NCBI GenBank assembly: GCA_002424295.1
Contig: DIQY01000050.1
Location: forward strand, 1-18,807
DNA: 18,807 bases
Direction: 5' to 3'
DNA from: Ruminococcaceae bacterium UBA5450
GTDB taxonomy: Bacteria; Bacillota; Clostridia; Oscillospirales; Acutalibacteraceae
The position numbers were made by a program, and so were the translations under genes. The notes beneath the pieces are model-generated. The model saw only the letters and a list, made by a program, of their open reading frames with translations, had not been told where the DNA came from and did no database searches. Positions 7,873-14,408 of the stretch are shown piece after piece. The stretch's first letter is position 1; each line of letters begins with the position of its first letter.

Positions 7873-8590
7873 GCGGCACATCCTCCTTTTCAAGTTCCAG
7901 GAATACCTGCTCCAGACTCTCATCACCGACAATGGAAGCTGTTGTATCCACCTTAATCAGTTTCCCCTGTTTAATAATCGCAACCCGGTCACAAAGCTTC
8001 TCTGCCACTTCCAAAACGTGTGTAGAAAAGAAAACTGCTCCTCCTGTCTCGCACATTTCACGCAGAAAACCTTTGAGCAAAAAGGAAGCCTGCGGGTCAA
8101 GCCCCACAAAAGGTTCATCTAAAATCAGCAGCTTTGGTTTGCGCATAAAGGCAGAAACCAGAGACAGTTTCTGCTTCATCCCATGGCTGTATCCGCCGAT
8201 CGCGCTTCCCAGAACCCCTGTAATTTCGAACGCATCTGCATAAGTTTTAATCCGCTCTTCCCGCACTTTCGCAGGAATCTCATACAGATCTCCAAGAAAA
8301 TTTAGATATTTAATTCCGGTAAGGAATTCATAAATATCAGGGTTATCCGGCAAAAAAGCCATCTCTCTTTTGGCTTCTACCGGCTCCTTTTGAATTGAAT
8401 GCCCGTCAATAGTGATTTCTCCTTCGGTAAAATCGAGAATTCCCGCAACAGCGCGCAGCGTCGTCGTTTTTCCCGCTCCATTATGTCCGATAAAGCCAAG
8501 AATTTCGCCGGAATGAACCTCCAGATTTAGGTGATCCACCGCCTTTTTTCCTCCTGCATATGTTTTCGAAAATTCAGAAATTTTCAGCAT
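7865..8590 (-). CDS. ABC exporter ATP-binding protein
   Basis: This 241-residue ATPase carries Walker A GHNGAGKTTT (about residues 34-43), the Q-loop region FLPDNPDIYEFLTG, the signature YSHGMKQKLSL, Walker B LLILDEPFVGLDP and the switch STHVLEVAEKLCDRVAII. The signature is the SxGMKQ form common in ABC-2 export systems (CcmA/NatA-like). It pairs with the overlapping permease gene downstream to form a complete exporter. The ATG follows GGAGGG by nine bases. Upstream is a near-consensus promoter followed by two tandem palindromes, indicating that the pair is controlled by a repressor not encoded in this window. Confidence 0.93.
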   Translation of the reverse strand: MLKISEFSKTYAGGKKAVDHLNLEVHSGEILGFIGHNGAGKTTTLRAVAGILDFTEGEITIDGHSIQKEPVEAKREMAFLPDNPDIYEFLTGIKYLNFLGDLYEIPAKVREERIKTYADAFEITGVLGSAIGGYSHGMKQKLSLVSAFMRKPKLLILDEPFVGLDPQASFLLKGFLREMCETGGAVFFSTHVLEVAEKLCDRVAIIKQGKLIKVDTTASIVGDESLEQVFLELEKEDVPHA

Positions 8591-8617
8591 AATTTTCCCT
8601 CCGGATTTTTCTTTATT

Positions 8618-8646
8618 TAGATGCTCGTCTATTAGACAGTCATCTA
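8618..8646. promoter_or_regulatory. Tandem palindromic operator-like repeats at the ABC exporter promoter
   Basis: Two 14-base imperfect palindromes, TAGATGCTCGTCTA (8618-8631) and TAGACAGTCATCTA (8633-8646), are separated by one base. Each has the form TAGA-N6-TCTA. One matches the reverse complement of the other at 11 of 14 positions. They begin six bases past the -10 element, covering the expected start of transcription. The layout suggests a repressor operator, possibly TetR-, MarR- or GntR-type. The family assignment is a guess. Confidence 0.6.
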
Positions 8647-8651
8647 ATTGT

Positions 8652-8679
8652 AGTATATCATAAGCTTTTAGAATGTCAA
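8652..8679 (-). promoter_or_regulatory. Sigma-A promoter of the ABC exporter operon
   Basis: On the minus strand, TTGACA (complement of 8674-8679) is followed after 16 bases by TATACT (complement of 8652-8657). The -35 is perfect consensus and the -10 differs at one base. The start codon is about 60 bases downstream, with the tandem palindromes between. Confidence 0.8.
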
Positions 8680-8697
8680 GTATTATCTTAAAAAAGG

Positions 8698-8736
8698 AAA
8701 CGGAAAAGAAAAGCTTGTGGCTTTCCTTTTCCGTTT
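8698..8736 (-). terminator. Hairpin terminator after the substrate-binding lipoprotein
   Basis: AAACGGAAAAG at 8698-8708 pairs with CTTTTCCGTTT at 8726-8736, and AAAGC at 8710-8714 with GCTTT at 8720-8724, with one mismatch and a five-base loop. On the minus strand it is followed by a T-rich run. It lies directly after the stop at 8739. Confidence 0.8.
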
Positions 8737-8738
8737 AT

Positions 8739-10098
8739 TTAAGTGGATGCGTTTCTTTTTGTCCGCAAGGTATCCGTTGCCGTAATGACCCCCTGGCTCC
8801 AACTTTCCGGGGTAACCTCTCCGCTGACAAGAGCTCCAAAAGTACCGAAAAGGCTGCTGCGAAGATCTTTCATATCAGAAGCGCTCGCTGGAAGAAATTC
8901 GTCCGTAATCAGGCCGTTTGTAAGCTGATCTCCATGCTGAGAATAAAACGCTTGATGTGCCTGATCAAGCTGTGTTTCGGCTTTCTGGACGACGGTTGTT
9001 TCTCCAAATTGAGCACAAATAGCAGCTGCTTCATCGCTATAAGACCAAACCAAAAACTTTTTAGCCAGCTCCTGATCTGCTGCAGCTGTTGGAATCCAGC
9101 ATTCACTAATTACTGTATAAAGAGTCTGATCTTTTTGAGATTCAAAAGACGGCACTGGAGCAAATCCCCATTCAAAGCCTTCTGCCTTTGTCTCTTGTGC
9201 AGTCTGGTCAAGAATTCCGCTTTCACCGGGCATAAAGAGCACCTTATCCTCCAACAAAAGCTGTTCATTTTTAAGATAATTTTCATCATTTGCATTAGCA
9301 GGAACTGTCCCATCTGTATAAGAAGCTAATTTTGCAAAAGTATTGAGCACTTTTTTTCCCTTGATCCGAATTCCAGACACCTTCCTGATAGCTGCACACA
9401 TTAGACAGCAGTGTCGGATCGGTATTTGCCAGCATTCCATAAAAGAAAGTTTCCAGATCTTCCGGTTTTGAATAGGCAAAAAGTGAAATTCCTTTTGCTT
9501 TTGCCTGATCGGCAAGAGCCCACATTTCGTCCCATGTTTTTGGCACCTGCCACCCATTTTCCTGAAACAGATGCTGATCGTAAACAAGGCCGGCGGGACT
9601 AAAAAAGCTGGGCAGCAATAGCTGCTTTCCATTTTTAGAAAATGCCCCATTATTAACGCCCGGCAGCATTTTATCTTTTACCGTTTTCGCTTCGCCCGGG
9701 ATTACTTCTCCCAGAAGATCAGATAGATCAAGCATTGCGTTATTCTCCAATTTGGTTTCCGTCATTCCCTGTACACGTCCAAGGGGAACAAACATCAGAT
9801 CCGGGCAATCCCCGGCCTCTTTCATCTGACCAGTAAGCGTCTCGATTTCAGGGTCTACTGTAATCGTGACTTTTACACCGGGATTTTCTTTCACAAAAGC
9901 GTTGGCAAGTTGTTGCCACATGTTTTTAGCATAGCTTCCTTGGGCCACATTAATTTTAAGTTCTCCCTCTAATTTTGCAGCGCTCTCCGAAGAAGCCTTC
10001 CTACTTTCTGCAGAAAGTGGAGAAACTTGTCCGCAGCCACTCAATAACATAGAGAAACAAAGTGCTGCCGTCATCAAAATACAGATTACTTTTTTCAT
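8739..10098 (-). pseudogene. Sugar-type ABC substrate-binding lipoprotein, frameshifted at an A7 run
   Basis: The N-terminal frame (start 10098) begins MKKVICILMT and has a lipoprotein signal with LLSGC (Cys22). It continues as a family-1 extracellular solute-binding protein (ELKINVAQGS, NPGVKVTITVD, FSPAGLVYDQHLFQENGWQVPKTWDE). It loses homology after WNSDQGKK. The expected continuation VLNTFAKLASYTDG lies in a second frame ending at 8739. The switch is at seven A residues on the minus strand (complement of 9351-9357). Removing one A would rejoin the frames into about 452 residues, the normal family length. No other stop or lesion is visible, so this may be a recent mutation, a phase-variable or slippage site, or a sequencing error. 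The gene has its own promoter, ribosome binding site (AGGAGG, six bases before ATG) and terminator. No permease or ATPase genes adjoin it, so it is an orphan binding protein. Confidence 0.85.
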
Positions 10099-10157
10099 CT
10101 TTATCCTCCTTTTAAAAGGAATCCTATGAAAGGGCTCCCTTTACGGCCACTCCTTGT

Positions 10158-10185
10158 ATTATACGGGTTTTCCCGTTATATGCAA
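10158..10185 (-). promoter_or_regulatory. Promoter of the orphan lipoprotein with an inverted repeat in the spacer
   Basis: On the minus strand, TTGCAT (complement of 10180-10185) and a perfect TATAAT (complement of 10158-10163) are 16 bases apart. The spacer contains the perfect inverted repeat ACGGG-N4-CCCGT (10163-10176), which overlaps the -10 by one base. A bound protein there would block RNA polymerase, so it is a candidate repressor operator. The regulator is unknown. Confidence 0.72.
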
Positions 10186-10219
10186 GTAAAAAGCCCCGAT
10201 TTTTGCCGCTAGTCCCAAA

Positions 10220-10250
10220 ATAGCCCTAATTTTTTATCAAAATTGGCTAT
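10220..10250 (-). terminator. Possible hairpin terminator after the DUF4186 gene
   Basis: ATAGCC (10220-10225) pairs with GGCTAT (10245-10250), and AATTTT (10228-10233) with AAAATT (10239-10244), with a two-base bulge. A short T run follows on the minus strand. It lies 13 bases after the DUF4186 stop. The inner stem is AT-rich, so its strength is uncertain. Confidence 0.5.
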
Positions 10251-10262
10251 AAAAACCATATT

Positions 10263-10622
10263 TTATGAAAAAAGCATCTCTCTTTTGATCCATTCCATCA
10301 AAAGATTTACGATCTGCTCTTGTTGGCGGGAAGAAAGTTCTATATGTTCCGGCACTCGATACCATTTATAAAGGCACTCGCGGCAACAGCAGGCACAAGC
10401 GTGCTGTGCAATAAAAACAGGATGTCCACGCATCGGAGTTTGCTTGCCGTCATTTGAAATTTGTGCAGGAGCAAGCCGCTCCCGCACAAAATCCTGCGCA
10501 TGGCATCTGATTGTTTCCATTCCCTTTTCCTTGATATAGAGCTTTTCTTTTTCTTTTAAATGAAAGCGAGAACGAAATTTAGAACGCTTTAGTTTCTGCA
10601 AAGCTTCATCGATTGTCTGCAT
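10263..10622 (-). CDS. DUF4186 family protein
   Basis: This 119-residue protein matches the small conserved DUF4186 family, recognised from FRSRFHL, the segment RLAPAQISNDGKQTPMRGHPVF, and AQHACACCCRECLYKW. Function is not known. The clustered His and Cys residues (H-x-C-x-C-C-C-x-x-C) could bind a metal, which is inference from the residues only. The start is taken as ATG 10622 (MQTIDEALQKL), since family similarity begins there and GGAG lies about ten bases upstream. The frame is open for 19 more codons. A TTGACA at the complement of 10681-10686 with a weak -10 17 bases on (complement of 10658-10663) may be the promoter. The gene is monocistronic and divergent from the nucleotidyltransferase gene. 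Confidence 0.82.
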   Translation of the reverse strand: MQTIDEALQKLKRSKFRSRFHLKEKEKLYIKEKGMETIRCHAQDFVRERLAPAQISNDGKQTPMRGHPVFIAQHACACCCRECLYKWYRVPEHIELSSRQQEQIVNLLMEWIKREMLFS

Positions 10623-10657
10623 AAAAATCGATCTCCATTGATGTATTTTCAGAGAAA

Positions 10658-10686
10658 CAATAGCGCAACATGTGCCCAATTGTCAA
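10658..10686 (-). promoter_or_regulatory. Possible promoter of the DUF4186 gene
   Basis: A perfect TTGACA (complement of 10681-10686) is followed after 17 bases by CTATTG (complement of 10658-10663), which is a poor -10. It is positioned about 35 bases before the start codon. Confidence 0.45.
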
Positions 10687-10705
10687 GCATTGAGCAAATT
10701 TGCAG

Positions 10706-10734
10706 TTGCAGGAGGGCTTTCTTTGCAATATAAT
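10706..10734 (+). promoter_or_regulatory. Sigma-A promoter of the nucleotidyltransferase gene
   Basis: TTGCAG (10706-10711) and a perfect TATAAT (10729-10734) are separated by 17 bases. They lie 36 bases before the ATG at 10770. Confidence 0.75.
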
Positions 10735-10769
10735 AAAAAAGATTTGATAGAATTTTGGGGGGATTCCAT

Positions 10770-11705
10770 ATGAACCAAAAACCTGTGCTTGTCGTAATGG
10801 CTGCCGGAATGGGGAGCCGCTACGGTGGTTTAAAGCAAGTAGACCCTGTTGGAAAACACGGTCAACTGATTATCGACTATTCTCTTTATGATGCACGGCG
10901 TGCCGGATTTGAAACCGTTGTTTTCGTCATCAAAAGAGCGATCGAAAAAACATTCAAAGAAGCAATCGGAAATCGCCTGGAAAAGGTGATAAATGTAAAA
11001 TACGCTTATCAAGAACTTTCTAATTTGCCTCAAGGCTTTTCCGTTCCTCAAGGCCGCGAAAAGCCCTGGGGAACCTGCCATGCAATTTTAAGTGCAAAGC
11101 CGTTTCTTGACGGCCCGTTTGCTGTGATCAATTCTGACGATTATTATGGCGCTCACGCATTCAGCGTCATTTATAACTATCTCAATACTCATTCTGCCAA
11201 AGATAGCGTGGATTCCTATTGTATGGTCGGATATGACCTGCAGAACACCGTTACCGAAAATGGTCATGTCGCAAGAGGCATCTGTGTATCCGATTCACAG
11301 GGAAACTTAAAAAGCGTTACCGAACATACTCATATTGAAAAGCAGGGCAATAAAATATGCTATACAGACGATAACGGCAAAAGCTGGGGAACTTTTCCGG
11401 GAAACACGACAGTCTCTATGAATTTATGGGGGTTTTCCGGGCATTTTTTGGAAGAAGCAGAAAATCGTTTTCCTGCTTTTTTAAAAGACAATCTCCTCAA
11501 CGATCCGCTTAAATGCGAATATTTTCTGCCGAGCGTTGTCAGTCAGCTGATCGAAGAAAAAAAAGCAGTTGTCAAAGTTCTGCACAGTCCGGACAAATGG
11601 TATGGCGTCACTTACAAGGCGGATAAGCCAACCGTTGTAAATGCAATTGCCGAAATGACACAATCAGGACTTTATCCGGAAAATCTCTGGAACAGTTCCA
11701 TCTGA
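10770..11705 (+). CDS. Nucleotidyltransferase (sugar-1-phosphate NTP transferase-like)
   Basis: This 311-residue protein begins with the nucleotide-binding signature VVMAAGMGSRYGGLKQ, close to the G-x-G-x-R-x-G-x-x-x-K pattern of NTP transferases. It also has PWGTCHAILSAK and the metal-binding INSDDYYG. Such enzymes join a sugar or amino-alcohol phosphate to a nucleotide (NTP + X-phosphate to NDP-X + PPi). Which sugar is used cannot be read from sequence. The family is often found beside choline-kinase-like phosphotransferases, but none is present here. The start is ATG 10770, six bases after a run of G (GGGGGGA). An earlier in-frame TTG overlaps that ribosome binding site. The gene is monocistronic, between its own promoter and a bidirectional terminator. 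Confidence 0.87.
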   Translation: MNQKPVLVVMAAGMGSRYGGLKQVDPVGKHGQLIIDYSLYDARRAGFETVVFVIKRAIEKTFKEAIGNRLEKVINVKYAYQELSNLPQGFSVPQGREKPWGTCHAILSAKPFLDGPFAVINSDDYYGAHAFSVIYNYLNTHSAKDSVDSYCMVGYDLQNTVTENGHVARGICVSDSQGNLKSVTEHTHIEKQGNKICYTDDNGKSWGTFPGNTTVSMNLWGFSGHFLEEAENRFPAFLKDNLLNDPLKCEYFLPSVVSQLIEEKKAVVKVLHSPDKWYGVTYKADKPTVVNAIAEMTQSGLYPENLWNSSI

Positions 11706-11758
11706 TAAAAACGAAGGACCGATTTTGGGTCGAATTTTTTAAAAGCACCTCAAAAACG

Positions 11759-11804
11759 AAAAAGAGCCGAACAATGCCTTAAAAAGCACTGTCCGGCTCT
11801 TTTT
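11759..11804. terminator. Bidirectional hairpin terminator
   Basis: AAAAAGAGCCG (11759-11769) pairs with CGGCTCTTTTT (11794-11804), with inner pairs ACA/TGT and TGC/GCA around the loop. T runs exist on both sides. It sits between the convergent nucleotidyltransferase (+) and YitT (-) genes and ends three bases before the YitT stop codon. A weaker hairpin with a T run (GACC/GGTC, about 11717-11740) lies nearer the plus-strand gene. Confidence 0.88.
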
Positions 11805-11806
11805 TG

Positions 11807-12703
11807 TTATGAAAGCCGCTTAATGAAATTCCCGTCCACCGAAAGGCCCTCTTTCACGACCATAAAAGCCTGTGGATTCGCAGTATAAACAATATCTTTC
11901 AGTATCCCAATTTCATATTTGGAAAGCACGGTATAAAGTACATCGATATTTTCTCCGGTAAAACCGCCTTTTGCCTTCCAACAGGTGATTCCCCTTCCAA
12001 GACGTTTTAAAATCTGTGCCTCAATCTCATCATTATTCGTTTTCGAAAGAATAATTGCTTCCACCCGAATATTCTGCGCATGAAATTTATCCATCGTAAT
12101 CGACATGAACACAGAATAAATCACAGAATAGACCGCAACAGAGGGTTCAAATAAAAGGAGACAAACCGCATAGATCACTCCATTAACAATCATACTCATT
12201 CTGCCCACACTGAAATTCGGCTTTGTTCTTGTCAGATAGATTCCTAAAACTTCAAACCCTCCTGAGGAACCGCCCGCCCGCAGATACAGTCCGATTCCAA
12301 ATCCGCAGATAATTCCACCGATTAGACAGCTAGTGAGTTCTTCTCCCAAAATTGGTTTTTCTGGAATTGGAATAACCGAAAGAAAAATCGTGCAGGCAGT
12401 TAAGGTAATCAACAGTTTTTTAACGAAAAGCTTATCCATCATTTTGACTGCCATAATCACCATCGGGATATTGAGGATATAATAAAAGATACCGGCTAAG
12501 TCCAGCTGTCCCGACTGAATTCCAAAACTGTTGGATAAAAAAGTCCGAATCAGCTGTGCAATTCCCATCATGCCGCCGCTGTAAAGATTCAGCGGAACAA
12601 TAAACCAATTTAGCCCAAACGCATAAATTGCAGCCCCGATTACTGAAGCCAGCAGCCGTAATTTTTCATTTTTCCGAAAAATTTCATCAAAATTTTTTTT
12701 CAT
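11807..12703 (-). CDS. YitT family membrane protein (DUF161 + DUF2179)
   Basis: This 298-residue protein has the YitT layout. A multi-helix membrane region (about residues 14-205) contains NWFIVPLNLYSGGMMGIAQL and GGIICGFGIGLYLRAGGSSGGFEVLG. A cytoplasmic DUF2179 domain follows (about 215-285), with GRGITCWKAKGGFTGENIDVLYTVLSKYEI. The glycine-rich GGSSGG repeats are typical. YitT proteins are widespread in Firmicutes. They are thought to be transport-related, but the substrate is generally unknown. The start follows AGAGG by seven bases. The gene is 20 bases downstream of the HD-domain gene on the same strand, so it is probably in one operon with it. Confidence 0.92.
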   Translation of the reverse strand: MKKNFDEIFRKNEKLRLLASVIGAAIYAFGLNWFIVPLNLYSGGMMGIAQLIRTFLSNSFGIQSGQLDLAGIFYYILNIPMVIMAVKMMDKLFVKKLLITLTACTIFLSVIPIPEKPILGEELTSCLIGGIICGFGIGLYLRAGGSSGGFEVLGIYLTRTKPNFSVGRMSMIVNGVIYAVCLLLFEPSVAVYSVIYSVFMSITMDKFHAQNIRVEAIILSKTNNDEIEAQILKRLGRGITCWKAKGGFTGENIDVLYTVLSKYEIGILKDIVYTANPQAFMVVKEGLSVDGNFIKRLS

Positions 12704-12723
12704 ATTAATTCCTCTTTAATGGG

Positions 12724-13317
12724 TCATTTAATATGTCCATTCGGTACCGCAGAGGTACCATTTTCGTGAAGATAGGTACTCTCAAGATCAGAAAGATGTA
12801 ACTTTACTGCCAGAGGATAACGTTCATATGCCTGAGAAATCGCGTTGCAGCCTCCTTTCACCGCATCATCGAACCCACCCATATGCCATCGAATCGCCAT
12901 TGCTTCCCCAGTCTTCAGCCGTAAAAAGCGTTCAATCAAGAAAACAGACTTTTCACCGTGACCATACGGGAATTGATCCTCGATCGAATAATAGGGCTTC
13001 TTTTCCCACTGTCCTGTCTGTTCATTCTTAACATTTCTTGAGCTGACCTTATAAAACTGAGCCTTACAGATATCGTGAAGCAGTCCGCAGATTGCAAAGC
13101 TTTCGCGGCTGTCAATTCCTTCCTCATAATATTTCTGCATGGTCTGATAGACGCTGACGCTGTGCTGCACCAATCCTCCGAGACAGGCGCAATGATAGCG
13201 GGTGCTGGCGGGTGCTGTAAAAAAGTCTGTCTGCTGCAGCCAGCTAAGAAGCGGCTCGCTGCCCTGCCGTTTGATCTCACGTTGATAAATTTCAATAAAC
13301 TCTTCTTTATATCCCAT
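12724..13317 (-). CDS. HD-domain metal-dependent hydrolase
   Basis: This 197-residue soluble protein has HD-domain ligands in order: His52 (VQHSVSVYQ), His81-Asp82 (GLLHDICKAQFY), His120 (YGHGEKS), His145 (IRWHMGG) and Asp177 (LHLSDLES). The H...HD...H...H...D pattern fits the HD subgroups that bind two metals rather than one, so a phosphodiesterase or phosphatase acting on a nucleotide is plausible. The substrate cannot be named. The start at 13317 follows GGGAGG by six bases. An extended -10 (complement of 13351-13359) lies about 35 bases upstream. It is the first gene of a two-gene operon with the YitT protein. Confidence 0.86.
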   Translation of the reverse strand: MGYKEEFIEIYQREIKRQGSEPLLSWLQQTDFFTAPASTRYHCACLGGLVQHSVSVYQTMQKYYEEGIDSRESFAICGLLHDICKAQFYKVSSRNVKNEQTGQWEKKPYYSIEDQFPYGHGEKSVFLIERFLRLKTGEAMAIRWHMGGFDDAVKGGCNAISQAYERYPLAVKLHLSDLESTYLHENGTSAVPNGHIK

Positions 13318-13350
13318 GGTAATCCTCCCAGTATTTCAAAAATATTTTTT

Positions 13351-13359
13351 ATTATACCA
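13351..13359 (-). promoter_or_regulatory. Extended -10 promoter of the HD hydrolase-YitT operon
   Basis: The minus strand reads TGGTATAAT, a perfect -10 with the extended TG-N motif. No good -35 is seen 16-18 bases upstream, as is usual for extended -10 promoters. Confidence 0.65.
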
Positions 13360-13452
13360 CGGAAAATAGGGTTTCGCATCTTCTTTCATTGTTTTTTAAA
13401 AGCTTTTCTTTAAAATCGTCAGAAAAAGCTATATTTTTCCCTTTCTTTTTTT

Positions 13453-13458
13453 TATAAT
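13453..13458 (+). promoter_or_regulatory. Possible -10 element of the C39-like peptidase gene
   Basis: A perfect TATAAT lies 44 bases before the ATG, within a T-rich stretch. No convincing -35 is visible, so this is only a candidate. Confidence 0.4.
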
Positions 13459-13502
13459 GGAATCCTAATTAAAAATAAAAAATTATGAAAAGGATCCGTT
13501 AA

Positions 13503-14408
13503 ATGACACCAAAAAATAAATCTATAGAAGAAGTGTTAAAAAAGCGAAAAAAAAAGCGAAGAATCATTCCGGCAACCTTAACGATGATGGCAGTTATCCT
13601 CTGTCTGTTGCTTTTTCTGAATCAAGATTTGAACTCTGCCCCTTCAAAAGAAACCTTTTTAAATACTGGTGCTTCCAAAGTAGAAGGAGGTTCCTCTCTC
13701 TCCCTTTCCTCTTATCCAGAGGGCAGCGCACTTTCTAAGATTGCGCTTACCGCACAGACAAATCCCCGTTATCTGACAATCTTAGAAAATTCGAATCAAT
13801 ATCCGGACGAGCTGCTGACCTCTCTCTCCCAAAATGATGAACTTTTAAACTTTACATTGGGATATCCGGAGTGCAAAGGGACTTCTGTTTCTGGAAGCGA
13901 CGCTTCCGATGTAGTAGAAAACGGAGTGCCGCTTTACCTTCAATGGGACCCCAGATGGGGATATTTACCCTATGGAAACAGCATCATCGGGCTTTCCGGC
14001 TGTGGACCCACTTGCTTTTCCATGGTCGTAACCGCTTTGACAAAAGACGATTCCAACACGCCGGATAAAATGGCACAATTCAGCAGTGAAAATGGCTTTA
14101 AATCGAAAGATGATGGAACCGATAGCAGTATTTTTACAAGCGGGGCGCAGCTTCTGGGACTCTCTTCAAAATCACTTTCTATGAGTTCTGAAAAAGAGCT
14201 CACCGATGCACTGCAAAGCGGCGCTCTTTTAGTCTGCAATCTGGGCCCCGGAGATTTTACAAAGCGCGGACATTATATTGTAATCCGCGGCTATGAAAAT
14301 GGGAAATTTCTTGTAAATGACCCAAACAGCAAAACAAGGAGCCAAACCACCTGGTCATTTGACCGATTGCTTCCTCAGGTCATCACAATTTACGCAATCA
14401 GTGCATAA
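13503..14408 (+). CDS. Membrane-anchored C39-like cysteine peptidase
   Basis: This 301-residue protein has a very basic N terminus (KKRKKKRR, residues 13-20), one membrane helix (about 21-39) and a Ser-rich linker. A C-terminal papain-like domain of the Peptidase_C39_2 type starts near VPLYLQWDPRWGYLPYG (142-158). The likely catalytic residues are Cys167 (LSGCGPTC), His257 (RGHYIVIRGY) and Asp273 (VNDP). No lipobox is seen, so it should sit in the membrane with its domain outside the cell. It lacks the ABC transporter parts of true C39 bacteriocin exporters, so it may act in cell-wall or peptide processing. The start follows AAGGA by eight bases. Its last 11 bases overlap the convergent dehydrogenase gene. 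Confidence 0.85.
   Translation: MTPKNKSIEEVLKKRKKKRRIIPATLTMMAVILCLLLFLNQDLNSAPSKETFLNTGASKVEGGSSLSLSSYPEGSALSKIALTAQTNPRYLTILENSNQYPDELLTSLSQNDELLNFTLGYPECKGTSVSGSDASDVVENGVPLYLQWDPRWGYLPYGNSIIGLSGCGPTCFSMVVTALTKDDSNTPDKMAQFSSENGFKSKDDGTDSSIFTSGAQLLGLSSKSLSMSSEKELTDALQSGALLVCNLGPGDFTKRGHYIVIRGYENGKFLVNDPNSKTRSQTTWSFDRLLPQVITIYAISA

Noticed and set aside
8673..9329. Plus-strand 218-residue frame opposite the lipoprotein gene
   Set aside because: It starts within the lipoprotein terminator region and runs antisense to a clear solute-binding domain. Its translation is low-quality and rich in Cys and Arg, typical of a shadow frame.
8739..9650. The second half of the lipoprotein as an independent gene
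   Set aside because: Only the part after the A7 run resembles the family. The upstream part of this frame is nonsense relative to the N-terminal half, and there is no signal peptide or ribosome binding site.
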